A stretch of 64,000 nt of DNA, taken from Halomonas organivorans (GTDB taxonomy: Bacteria; Pseudomonadota; Gammaproteobacteria; Pseudomonadales; Halomonadaceae). Of this stretch, positions 1 through 8,532 are shown one piece after another. The stretch's first letter is position 1. Every line of letters starts with the position of its first letter. Made by a program: the position numbers and the translations under genes. The notes under the pieces are model-generated. The model saw only the letters and a program-made list of their open reading frames with translations. It had not been told where the DNA came from and searched no databases. The stretch lies in the NCBI RefSeq assembly GCF_014192055.1, contig NZ_JACHXM010000019.1, positions 1 to 64,000 of the forward strand, written 5' to 3'.

Positions 1-1
1 C

Positions 2-64
2 AGCAACGTCAAGTTCCAGGACGGAGAGCAGGTAGCCGATCAATCAGACAGGAATGCGGCCTGA
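2..64 (+). CDS. 3' end of an unidentified gene (partial)
   Basis: An open frame enters from the left edge and stops at TGA 62-64. Only 20 residues are visible, ending DQSDRNAA, which is hydrophilic. This is too little to identify a family. The gene would converge on the minus-strand DAHP synthase gene, with about 160 bases between them. It could also be a chance frame. Confidence 0.3.
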   Translation, partial: SNVKFQDGEQVADQSDRNAA

Positions 65-192
65 CCGCCATCCACCAGATTTGACGATAACTCCTAGTGA
101 CAACGATCCTGCGCCATGCGGTCGGATCGCCGCACGGTCGCGTGTCGCGAACATTAGCGAGAAAAGGTGACGGTCGAGTGACCGGCACATGA

Positions 193-217
193 TCGACGGG
201 CCGGACAGGCCCGCCGA
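193..217 (-). terminator. weak hairpin after the DAHP synthase gene
   Basis: CGGGCC (197-202) pairs with GGCCCG (208-213) across a 5-base loop, and TCG/CGA extends the stem past one mismatch. It lies just after the aroG stop codon in the direction of transcription. No T run follows, so termination strength is uncertain. I see nothing else in the 65-224 gap. Confidence 0.35.
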
Positions 218-224
218 TCGGGGA

Positions 225-1295
225 TCAGGCGCCCTGGCGCAGGCGCTCCGCGGCGTTCGTCAGCAGATGCTCGGTGGTCTCCCAGCCGATGCAGGCGTCG
301 GTGACCGAGACCCCGTGGCGCAGCTTGCCCGGCGCCAGCGACTGCTTGCCCTCGTGGAGGTGGCTCTCGAGCATCAGCCCCATCAGCGAGGCGTCCCCCG
401 CCAGACGCTGCCCCAGCACGTCGAGCATCACCTCGCTCTGGCGGCGGTGGTCCTTGCGGGCGTTGGCATGGCTGCAGTCGACCATCAGTCGCGGCGACTG
501 GCCGGCTTCTTCCAGGGTGCGACGCGCCGCCGCCACCTGGGGCGCGCGGAAGTTAGGCTCGCCGTGGCCGCCACGCAGCACCGCGTGGGTGTGGGAGTTG
601 CCAGGCGTCTCGCGCATCATCGGCCGGCCGTCCGCTCCCATGGCGAAATGCTGGTGAGGATGCGCCGCGGCACGCATGGCATCCACTGCCACCTGCAGGT
701 CGCCGCTGGTGGCATTCTTGAAGCCGACCACCGCCTCGAGGCCGCTGGCCAGCTCGCGGTGTAGCTGGGATTCGGTGGTGCGGGCGCCGATCGCCACCCA
801 GCTCAGCAGGTCGTCGAGGTAGGGTGCCAGCATCGGCTGCAGCAGCTCGGTGGCCACCGGCAGGCCCAGCTCGGCGATCTCGCGCATCAGCGAGCGCGAC
901 AGCTCGAGGCCGCGCGCCAGGTCGCCGCTGCCGTCCAGGTCCGGGTCGTAGGCCAGGCCCTTCCAGCCGACGGTGGTGCGCGGCTTCTCGACATAGACGC
1001 GCATCACCAGCAGCAGCCGATCCTCGACCGCAGGCGCCAACGCGGCCAGCCGGTGGGCGTACTCGAGGGCCGCCTCGGGATCGTGGATCGAACAGGGGCC
1101 GACCACTACCAGCAGCCGGTCGTCGTGGCCGGCGAGGATATCGCGTATGGCCTGGCGCTGGCCGGCGATGCGCCGGGCGAGCGCCGGTTCGAGCGGCAGG
1201 GCCCGGTGAAGTTCCGCCGGCGTAGGCAGAGCGGACTGGGCAGGACGGGTCGCAGCGGACTCCGAGCGGGAAGCGAGGGAAACGGGGGCGTTCAT
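225..1295 (-). CDS. aroG: 3-deoxy-7-phosphoheptulonate (DAHP) synthase, class I
   Basis: Condenses phosphoenolpyruvate and erythrose 4-phosphate in the first step of the shikimate pathway to Phe, Tyr and Trp. The 356-residue length fits the AroF/AroG/AroH family. Family motifs are present: GPCSIHDP at 66-73 with the metal-ligand Cys68, the MRVYVEKPRTTVGWKG block near 98-113, GFKN at 191-194, LRGG at 240-243, DCSHAN at 273-278, and the late acidic ligand in LMLESH near 310. The start ATG lies 7 bases after the stop of a short aromatic-rich frame, which suggests translational coupling. Which amino acid gives feedback inhibition cannot be read here, so the aroG symbol denotes the family only. 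The upstream region looks like an attenuator. Confidence 0.95.
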   Translation of the reverse strand: MNAPVSLASRSESAATRPAQSALPTPAELHRALPLEPALARRIAGQRQAIRDILAGHDDRLLVVVGPCSIHDPEAALEYAHRLAALAPAVEDRLLLVMRVYVEKPRTTVGWKGLAYDPDLDGSGDLARGLELSRSLMREIAELGLPVATELLQPMLAPYLDDLLSWVAIGARTTESQLHRELASGLEAVVGFKNATSGDLQVAVDAMRAAAHPHQHFAMGADGRPMMRETPGNSHTHAVLRGGHGEPNFRAPQVAAARRTLEEAGQSPRLMVDCSHANARKDHRRQSEVMLDVLGQRLAGDASLMGLMLESHLHEGKQSLAPGKLRHGVSVTDACIGWETTEHLLTNAAERLRQGA

Positions 1296-1302
1296 AGGGG
1301 CA

Positions 1303-1467
1303 TCAACTCCGTGAGCGGGAACATCGGGGTGTGGTCATGCCACCGGCAAGCCCACGGTCGGAGGTGGCGCACTGACCCGACCGCATGTCGATAAATCGCC
1401 AGCCATAGCCGTAATAGTCCCGGCCCAGGGTGCGGAACTCGGCGTAGCGGCAATCGAATGCGGTCAT
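1303..1467 (-). CDS. second aromatic-rich leader-type peptide before DAHP synthase
   Basis: A 54-residue frame starting at ATG 1467, with a GAGGAG ribosome site about 8 bases upstream. Eight of its first 25 residues are aromatic (F4, Y8, F11, Y18, Y19, Y21, W23, F25). The remainder is polar and unremarkable. It begins just after the strong hairpin at 1501-1539 and ends 7 bases before the aroG ATG, so ribosomes finishing it could reinitiate on aroG. Within and after the aromatic codons, 6-7 base segments can pair in two mutually exclusive ways (1377-1383 with 1355-1361, or 1363-1368 with 1339-1344). Reading it as a regulatory leader is inference; it could be a small protein of unknown role. 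Confidence 0.5.
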   Translation of the reverse strand: MTAFDCRYAEFRTLGRDYYGYGWRFIDMRSGQCATSDRGLAGGMTTPRCSRSRS

Positions 1468-1500
1468 GGGTCGTCTCCTCGGAATGATGGTGTTGAAAAC

Positions 1501-1539
1501 GCAGAACCCCCGGGCGGGATTGCCGTCCGGGGGTTCTGC
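1501..1539 (-). terminator. attenuator-like hairpin between the two leader frames
   Basis: A perfect 13-base-pair stem (1501-1513 with 1527-1539) has a 13-base loop. On the minus strand it is followed directly by GTTTTC, a short U run. It lies after the stop of the first leader peptide and before aroG, as expected of a transcription attenuator. GGTTTAGC, inside the Trp-Phe codons of the first leader, can pair with GCAGAACC in the 5' arm with one mismatch, a possible antiterminator. The pairing is seen; the regulatory role is inferred. Confidence 0.6.
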
Positions 1540-1591
1540 ATGTCGGAGGCAACCCTGGGCGGGGCGTGCCTCGCGGCGTCGTCCTGTGCTG

Positions 1592-1738
1592 TCAGGAACC
1601 GGCCGCCGGCACGCCGTCGCTAAACCAGTAGCCCGGCCAATAATAGCTGACGCCGACGACGCTCTCGTGACCACGGGCCAGCGACGCCGAAGCGGCGGTC
1701 GGGGCAAGGCGCGCAGTGGTGAGCGGTTTCGGTGTCAT
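1592..1738 (-). CDS. aromatic amino acid leader peptide (candidate)
   Basis: A 48-residue frame with an AGGAGAG ribosome site. Residues 31-40 read SYYWPGYWFS, six aromatic residues in ten (Tyr three times, Trp twice, Phe once). The rest is Ala/Thr/Pro-rich and has no domain. The frame is followed by the strong hairpin at 1501-1539 and then by the aroG region. This is the classical layout of ribosome-mediated attenuation, in which stalling at scarce charged tRNA changes RNA folding, as in trp and phe leaders. A leader carrying all three aromatic residues before DAHP synthase would sense the total products of the pathway. The layout is seen directly; function is inferred. It is too short for most gene callers. 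Confidence 0.65.
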   Translation of the reverse strand: MTPKPLTTARLAPTAASASLARGHESVVGVSYYWPGYWFSDGVPAAGS

Positions 1739-1765
1739 GGGCGGTCTCTCCTGTGTACATGCAAC

Positions 1766-1794
1766 ATCCTGCCCTCTCGCGGGCGGGATGACAA
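1766..1794 (-). promoter_or_regulatory. possible promoter for the aro leader transcript
   Basis: On the minus strand, TTGTCA is followed after 17 bases by CAGGAT. The -35 box is good and the -10 box poor (3 of 6). A transcript starting here would begin about 20 bases before the first leader ATG, as in known amino acid attenuators. Confidence 0.3.
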
Positions 1795-1801
1795 GGCTCC
1801 G

Positions 1802-1930
1802 TCAGCCGGTGGCCAGCTGAACCCAGGCAATGGTGGCCGGCAGGCAGCTCATCCCGACCAGCACCGCCAGGCCCAGGAAAACCGCCAGCATGCCGCTGTC
1901 ATCCTTGAAGTTCTCGTCATGTCCCGTCAT
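1802..1930 (-). CDS. small single-span membrane peptide
   Basis: A 42-residue product from ATG 1930, preceded by a GAGGAG ribosome site; the frame stays open further upstream, but without a comparable start. The first 13 residues are acidic and polar (MTGHDENFKDDSG). Residues 14-40 are hydrophobic and form one predicted membrane span containing a single Cys. It lies 34 bases after folM in the same direction and could be the last gene of the ubiD-fre-folM unit. I do not recognise a family and assign no function. The ribosome site and clean hydrophobic pattern argue that it is real. Confidence 0.55.
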   Translation of the reverse strand: MTGHDENFKDDSGMLAVFLGLAVLVGMSCLPATIAWVQLATG

Positions 1931-1964
1931 CGGAGGCTCCTCTGTGTTGGAATTTTTTTGCAGT

Positions 1965-2678
1965 CTAGCGAAGGTGACGCCCGCCATCGACCGGTAGCGT
2001 GACCCCCGTCACGTAGCGGTTGTCGAGCAGGTAGCGCAGGCTCTGGTAAATGACGCCGGGCCCGGGAATCATGTCCATCGCCGACTTGGCCCTGGCCTTC
2101 TCGGCGTAGGCCTCGTCGTCGTCCTCGTTGAGCATGATCATCGCCGGCGCGATGGCGTTGACCTGGATCGTCGGCGCATACATGGCGGCGAACGACAGGG
2201 TCAGGTTCTCGAGCCCGGCCTTGGTGGCGGCGTAGGCGGCGTGCTTGCGCGAGCCCTTGTGCGCCACGTAGTCGGTCATGTGCACGATGTCACTCATCGG
2301 TTCGCTGCAGGCTTCGAGCAACGGACGGGCGCCAAGGTTGATCAGGTAGGGCGCCAGCATATGCACCCTGAACAGTCGCTCGAAGTTGTCGCCGGCCTCG
2401 GGGCCGTCGACGTCCGGTGCCCAGTCGCTGGCGTTGTGGACGATGGCGCGCAGCGAGGTAGTCTCGGCGCGTAGTCGCTCGAGAAAATCCTCGATGCCGG
2501 CCTGGCTAGCGAAATCGGCCTGCAGGGTGACGATGCCCCGGCTGCGCAGCGTCTCGAGCTCCTCGCGCTCGCGACGGTAGCTGACGATCACCGGGTGCCC
2601 CTCGTCGCGCAGCCGCTCGGCGCAGTGGCGACCCAGCCGCTGGGCGCCGCCGGTGATCAGGATCGGCGAGGCGCTCAT
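1965..2678 (-). CDS. folM: dihydromonapterin reductase FolM
   Basis: A short-chain dehydrogenase/reductase that reduces dihydromonapterin (and dihydrofolate weakly) with NADPH, supplying tetrahydromonapterin. At 237 residues it matches FolM. It has the nucleotide loop TGGAQRLG at 9-16, and the catalytic Tyr149/Lys153 pair in YAATK. The stretch HMTDYV near 133-138 replaces the usual catalytic Ser and closely resembles the HITDYV segment of E. coli FolM, which separates it from FabG-type reductases. Its start overlaps the end of fre by 4 bases, so the two are probably co-translated. A generic SDR enzyme is the alternative. Confidence 0.85.
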   Translation of the reverse strand: MSASPILITGGAQRLGRHCAERLRDEGHPVIVSYRREREELETLRSRGIVTLQADFASQAGIEDFLERLRAETTSLRAIVHNASDWAPDVDGPEAGDNFERLFRVHMLAPYLINLGARPLLEACSEPMSDIVHMTDYVAHKGSRKHAAYAATKAGLENLTLSFAAMYAPTIQVNAIAPAMIMLNEDDDEAYAEKARAKSAMDMIPGPGVIYQSLRYLLDNRYVTGVTLPVDGGRHLR

Positions 2679-3460
2679 GCCCGCGATTCCCTCACCAGGC
2701 TGCCCACCGTGGGCACCAGCGGGTCGCGAGGGGCATAGGCGAAGACGTCGGAGAACACGCGCGAGGGCTCGACCCCCAGCGACGCCAGGACATCGACGCA
2801 GGCATAGACCATCCCCGGCGAGCCGGAGAGGTAGACGTCATGGCCGGAGACATCGACGTCGTCGAGGGCTTCGCCCAGGGCGGCGTCGATGCGGCCGGCA
2901 TGCCCCTGGATGCGCTCGGCGGCGAAGTCCGCTTCCATGCCCTGCTCGCTGACGCCGTGGAAGGTCACGTTCGGGTGCTGGGCGGCCCACTCCCGCGCCA
3001 GGCTCTCCAGGTAGAGCTCGCGGCGCTCCTTGGCCGCCCACCACAGGGAGATCTCGCGCTCGGGGTCGGCATGCAGTGCAGCCTCGACGATGGCCTTCAT
3101 CTGGGCGAAGCCGGTGCCGGCGGCGACCAGCAGCAGCGGGCGGACGCTGTCCGGATCGAGCACGCAGTCGCCGCCGGGCAGGCGCAGGGTCAGGTGCTGG
3201 GCTTCCACCAGCAGCTCGCGCAGCCGCGCCGAATTGGAGCGCTCGGGCCAGTGCTGGATATGCAGCTCCAGGCGGCCGTCGCCGCCATGGGCGTTGGCGA
3301 TGGAGAACGGCACCCAGGTCTCGGGGTCCAGCTGCATCTCCAGGTACTGGCCGGGCGCATGGGCCATGGCTTCGGCGCGGCCCTCCAGGTGAACCCGGAA
3401 GACGTCGGGGGTGAGGTCCTCGACCTCGACGACCTGGCAGGTCAGGGTCCTTGCCGTCAT
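2675..3460 (-). CDS. fre: NAD(P)H-flavin reductase, Fre family
   Basis: A ferredoxin-reductase-fold protein of 261 residues that passes electrons from NAD(P)H to free flavin. The flavin-binding PFSIAN segment lies at 51-56, and the nicotinamide-binding [16 protein letters not shown] block at 109-124. No iron-sulfur cluster cysteines are present, so it is a flavin reductase rather than a CDP-6-deoxyglucoseen-type reductase with a ferredoxin domain. It overlaps the end of ubiD by 4 bases. That pairing makes sense because UbiD needs prenylated FMN made from reduced FMN, and fre next to ubiD is common in gammaproteobacteria. The direct metabolic link is inference. Confidence 0.85.
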   Translation of the reverse strand: MTARTLTCQVVEVEDLTPDVFRVHLEGRAEAMAHAPGQYLEMQLDPETWVPFSIANAHGGDGRLELHIQHWPERSNSARLRELLVEAQHLTLRLPGGDCVLDPDSVRPLLLVAAGTGFAQMKAIVEAALHADPEREISLWWAAKERRELYLESLAREWAAQHPNVTFHGVSEQGMEADFAAERIQGHAGRIDAALGEALDDVDVSGHDVYLSGSPGMVYACVDVLASLGVEPSRVFSDVFAYAPRDPLVPTVGSLVRESRA

Positions 3461-4950
3461 GAATGCCTCTTGTCGATGTCAGGGGTGTCGATGCCCAGCT
3501 CGGCCCAGCGTTCGCTGACGCGGTCCTTGACGGCCGCGTCCATGACGATGGGCGTGCCCCATTCGCGATCGGTTTCACCGGGCCACTTGTCGGTGGCATC
3601 CAGGCCCATCTTGGAGCCCAGCCCCGCCACCGGCGAGGCGAAATCCAGATAGTCGATGGGGGTGTTCTCCACCATCACGGTATCCCGCGCGGGGTCCATG
3701 CGGGTGGTGATGGCCCAGATCACGTCTTCCCAGCGGCGGGCGTCGACATCATCGTCGAGCACCACCACGAACTTGGTGTACATGAACTGGCGCAGGAAGC
3801 TCCACACCCCCATCATCACTCGTTTGGCATGGCCGGGGTACTGCTTCTTCATGGTCACCACCGCCATGCGGTAGGAGCAGCCCTCCGGGGGCAGGTAGAA
3901 GTCGACGATCTCGGGGAACTGGCGGCGCAGGATGGGCACGAAGACCTCGTTGAGCGCCAGGCCGAGGATCGCCGGCTCGTCCGGCGGACGGCCGGTGTAG
4001 GTGGAGTGATAGATGGCGTCGCGACGCATGGTCATGCGCGTCACGGTGAACACAGGAAAGGTCTCCACCTCGTTGTAGTAGCCGGTATGATCGCCGTAGG
4101 GGCCTTCCGGGGCGGTATCGTCGGGGTACAGGAAGCCTTCGAGGATGATCTCGGCGGAGGCCGGCACCTCGAGGTCGGCGTGGCCGCATCGGACCAGCTC
4201 GGTGCGCGAGCCTCTCAGCAGCCCCGCGAAGGCATACTCGGCGAGACTGTCCGGCACCGGCGTCACCGCGCCGAGGATGGTCGCCGGGTCGGCGCCCAGC
4301 GCCACCGCTACCGGGAAGGGCTCGCCGGGATGCGCCTGACTCCACTCCTGGAAATCCAGGGCGCCGCCGCGATGCGACAGCCAGCGCATGATCAGCCGAT
4401 TGCGCGACAGCTTCTGCTGGCGGTAGATCCCCAGGTTCTGGCGCTTCTTGTGGGGTCCTCGGGTGACCACCAGCGGCCAGGTCACCAGCGGCGCCGCGTC
4501 ACCCGGCCAGCAGTGCTGGATGGGCAGGCGGTCGAGATCGACGTCATCGCCTTCCAGCACCACTTCCTGCACCGGCGCACGCTTGAGCCGCTTGGGCCCC
4601 ATGCTCATGACCTGCTTGTAGACCGGCAGCTTGTCCAGGGCATCGCGAAAGCCCTTGGGCGGCTCTGGTTCCTTGAGGAAGGCCAGCAGCTCCCCGACCT
4701 CGCGCAGCGCGCTGACCGAATCCTGGCCCATGCCCATGGCGACCCGCTTCGGCGTGCCGAAGAGGTTGCCGAGCAGCGGCATGTCATGGCCCTTGACGTT
4801 CTCGAACAGCAGCGCCGGCCCGCCTGCCTGCAGGGTGCGATCGCAGATCTCGGTGATTTCCAGGTAGGGATCCACCTCGGCGGTGACGCGCTTGAGCTCG
4901 CCCTGTGCTTCCAGCGCGGCGATGAACTCACGCAGGTCCTTGTACTTCAT
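3457..4950 (-). CDS. ubiD: 3-octaprenyl-4-hydroxybenzoate decarboxylase UbiD
   Basis: Decarboxylates the polyprenyl hydroxybenzoate intermediate of ubiquinone synthesis using prenylated FMN. From ATG 4950 the product is 497 residues, the usual UbiD length. An in-frame extension upstream to 5130 runs through the rho terminator hairpin and is not coding-like, and GGAAGG lies just before ATG 4950. The cofactor and active-site region is visible as NLGIYRQQ at 172-179 and EGPYGDHTG at 282-290. It heads the ubiD-fre-folM unit, with 4-base overlaps joining all three genes. Confidence 0.95.
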   Translation of the reverse strand: MKYKDLREFIAALEAQGELKRVTAEVDPYLEITEICDRTLQAGGPALLFENVKGHDMPLLGNLFGTPKRVAMGMGQDSVSALREVGELLAFLKEPEPPKGFRDALDKLPVYKQVMSMGPKRLKRAPVQEVVLEGDDVDLDRLPIQHCWPGDAAPLVTWPLVVTRGPHKKRQNLGIYRQQKLSRNRLIMRWLSHRGGALDFQEWSQAHPGEPFPVAVALGADPATILGAVTPVPDSLAEYAFAGLLRGSRTELVRCGHADLEVPASAEIILEGFLYPDDTAPEGPYGDHTGYYNEVETFPVFTVTRMTMRRDAIYHSTYTGRPPDEPAILGLALNEVFVPILRRQFPEIVDFYLPPEGCSYRMAVVTMKKQYPGHAKRVMMGVWSFLRQFMYTKFVVVLDDDVDARRWEDVIWAITTRMDPARDTVMVENTPIDYLDFASPVAGLGSKMGLDATDKWPGETDREWGTPIVMDAAVKDRVSERWAELGIDTPDIDKRHS

Positions 4951-4979
4951 GCGGCCTTCCCGTTTCCCGAACGACGCAA

Positions 4980-5006
4980 AAGGGGCAGCATACCATGCTG
5001 CCCCTT
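4980..5006 (-). terminator. intrinsic terminator downstream of rho
   Basis: An 11-base-pair perfect stem (4980-4990 with 4996-5006) has a 5-base loop. On the minus strand it ends in a run of four T bases. It lies almost 300 bases past the rho stop codon and just before ubiD, so it would end a rho message that carries a long 3' region containing the repeat at 5171-5287. The rest of the 4951-5298 gap shows nothing else. Confidence 0.7.
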
Positions 5007-5170
5007 CGGGATGCTGCGCCTGGGCGCCATGAGCCCAACCTCTGGCCTGTCGAGCCCGGTTAGCTGGCCATCGACAACGCTCGACTCGAACCTGAGGAAG
5101 CGTGGCGAGGGCCGCCGCGCAAGCAAGCATTTCCAGACAACGTGCGCCGAGGCGTTGAGAGCTGGCCGTT

Positions 5171-5287
5171 GCGAGCGAAGACGAGACAAGGCGGAAAACA
5201 GCGAAAGTGCGGAGTTTACTCTAGTAAATGAGCCGCTTGACCGAGCTGGCGCACCAGCTGTTTTCCAACGCCGTATCGTCGAGCGCA
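5171..5287. repeat. structured intergenic repeat, copy 1
   Basis: This shares conserved blocks with 37413-37512: AGACAAGGC on the left, GGAGTTTACT..AGTAAATGAG in the centre, and AACGCCGTAT on the right followed by CGAGCGCAG. Between the blocks the sequence differs but pairing is kept. Here GACGA (5180-5184) pairs with TCGTC (5276-5280), GGAAAACAGC (5193-5202) with GCTGTTTTCC (5257-5266), and TTTACT (5215-5220) with AGTAAA (5223-5228). It would be transcribed in the 3' region of rho. Confidence 0.8.
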
Positions 5288-5298
5288 GCAGGCCAGGA

Positions 5299-6558
<1,260 letters not shown>

Positions 6559-6996
6559 CGGTGTGTTCAGAAGTTGCTCGTGAAAGCCGGGCAGTCGTGC
6601 GCCGTATGGGAAAAGAGGCGAGACGTTAACGCCGCGTGGATGCGTTCAGAGCCCGGACAGGCTGCTTCTCGTCGAATGCGATTCATGGACACCGGCGGGC
6701 AACCGAAGAGATGCCGGGCCAGTCTCAAAGCGAGGGAGCAGGTTCGTTTTCGCCTGAATCAGCGCATCGGGCCGAGGGCCTACAGCGTGGGCTGATTGCA
6801 GTGGGCTATCTGACGACTTGAATAGTGACCGGGGCGAGCTCGCCATGCGCGGTCGGAAAGCATTCGGAACAGGCGAACGACTCGATACTAGTCAAGGCCG
6901 AAGCGAAACGCAATACCCGGCATGTCCTCTGCCAGAGCGATTGACAAGCCCGATAGGCACCCGCAACCTTTGGCCAGTCACCCTGAAGGACCCGCC
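6559..6996. other. divergent intergenic region between rho and ppx
   Basis: About 440 bases with no convincing gene. The short frames here lack ribosome sites and recognisable products. It must hold the rho promoter and leader and the ppx promoter, but I could not pick out a confident -35/-10 pair for either. There is no trace of trxA, which often sits here in related genomes. Confidence 0.5.
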
Positions 6997-8526
6997 ATGA
7001 CAGCGCCCAAGGACCGATTCGCCGCCGATAACGGCACGCCCGACCACGCTCCCCGACGCCTCGCCGCCATTGACCTCGGCTCCAACAGCTTCCATTTGCT
7101 GGTGGCCAATTACCAGGACGACCGCCTGCAGGTGGTCGCGCGACAGGGCGACAAGGTCCAACTGGCGGCCGGCCTCGGCGATGACGGCCTGCTCGACGAG
7201 GCCGCCATGACCCGCGCCCTGGACTGCCTGGCTCGCTTCGCCCCCTTCCTGGAGGGCATCGCGCCGCGAGACCTGCGAGTGGTCGGCACCAACGCCTTGC
7301 GCGACGCCGACAACAGCCAGGCATTCATCGATCGCGCCGAAGCGCTGCTCGGCACCCGCATCGAGATCATCGCCGGCCGCGAGGAAGCTCGCCTCATCTA
7401 CCTGGGCGCCGCTCACGCCGTGGCCGAGGAAGGTCGTCGCCTGATCGTCGATATCGGCGGCGGCTCCACCGAATTCATCATCGGCGAACATTTCGAACCC
7501 CAGGCGCTGGAAAGCCTGAGCATGGGCTGCGTGACCTTCACACGGCGCTTTTTCGATACCGGCGAGCTCACCGAGAAACGCATGCGCCGCGCCGAGCTGG
7601 CTGCGCTGTCCGAGCTCGCCAATATCCAGAAGCCCTTCCAGAAGCTCGGCTGGAGCGATCCAGTCGGCTCCAGCGGTACCATCAAGGCCGCCGCCGCGAC
7701 GATCGCCGCCGCCGGCCAGTCCCCCGATGGCGTCATCACCCGCGCGGGCCTGCAGGACCTGCGCAAGCGGCTGCTCAAGTGCAAGCGCCTGGACAAGGTC
7801 GCCATGGACGGCCTCAAGGCCGACCGCGCCCGGGTCTTCCCCGCCGGCATCGCCATCCTGGGTGCCATCTTCGAGGCCTTCGAGCTGGAGGAGATGCGCT
7901 ATTCGGACGGCGCCCTGCGCGAGGGCGTGCTCTACGACATGGCAGGGCGCAACAGTCCCGAGGATTCGCGGCTCAAGACCCTGGCCAACCTCGAGCGAGT
8001 CTACGGCGTCGATACCCGGCAGGCCGACAACGTCGCCGCCACCGCCCTGGCCCTGTTCGACCAGGTTCGCGAGACCTGGCAGCTGGACGACGATCAGGCG
8101 CGCTTCCTCGAGTGGGCCAGCCGACTCCACGAGATCGGCCTGGCCATCTCCCACAGCCAGTTCCATCGCCACGGCGCCTACCTGCTGGAGCACTCCGACC
8201 TGGCCGGTTTCTCGCGGCCGGAGCAGCGGCTGCTGGCCTTCCTGGTCCGCGCCCATCGGCGCAAGTTCCCGGTCAAGGAGTGGCAGGCACTGCCCACGGC
8301 CGAGCAATGTCCCCATGCGCGGCTGGCCCGCCTGCTGCGCATGGCGGTGATTCTCAACCACTCTCGGCCCGAGCATCCTCCGGCCCTGCCCGAGCTCGAG
8401 GTCGACGGCGAAGCACTGGGCCTGCGTCTGGCCGTCGAAGAGCCGAGCCTGCTGTTTGCCGACCTGGAACAGGAAATCGCCTACCAGCGGGCTGCCGACC
8501 TGAACCTGGCCCTCGCCGCCGACTGA
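6997..8526 (+). CDS. ppx: exopolyphosphatase (Ppx/GppA family)
   Basis: Hydrolyses terminal phosphates from inorganic polyphosphate; the family also covers pppGpp phosphatase. From ATG 6997 the product is 509 residues, close to E. coli Ppx (513). GAAGGA lies 7-8 bases before this ATG, while an earlier in-frame ATG at 6922 lacks one. The ASKHA fold is shown by IDLGSNSFHL at 25-34, the second phosphate loop DIGGGSTEF, and SMGCVTFT. A C-terminal HD-like helical region (HEIG...HRHGAYL) is present, as in full-length Ppx. It converges on tilS with only 6 bases between the stops. GppA is a less likely alternative. Confidence 0.92.
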   Translation: MTAPKDRFAADNGTPDHAPRRLAAIDLGSNSFHLLVANYQDDRLQVVARQGDKVQLAAGLGDDGLLDEAAMTRALDCLARFAPFLEGIAPRDLRVVGTNALRDADNSQAFIDRAEALLGTRIEIIAGREEARLIYLGAAHAVAEEGRRLIVDIGGGSTEFIIGEHFEPQALESLSMGCVTFTRRFFDTGELTEKRMRRAELAALSELANIQKPFQKLGWSDPVGSSGTIKAAAATIAAAGQSPDGVITRAGLQDLRKRLLKCKRLDKVAMDGLKADRARVFPAGIAILGAIFEAFELEEMRYSDGALREGVLYDMAGRNSPEDSRLKTLANLERVYGVDTRQADNVAATALALFDQVRETWQLDDDQARFLEWASRLHEIGLAISHSQFHRHGAYLLEHSDLAGFSRPEQRLLAFLVRAHRRKFPVKEWQALPTAEQCPHARLARLLRMAVILNHSRPEHPPALPELEVDGEALGLRLAVEEPSLLFADLEQEIAYQRAADLNLALAAD

Positions 8527-8532
8527 GCCCGC

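Noticed and set aside
225-764. Plus-strand frames antisense to DAHP synthase
   Set aside because: They oppose a clear, motif-complete enzyme and have no ribosome site or domain.
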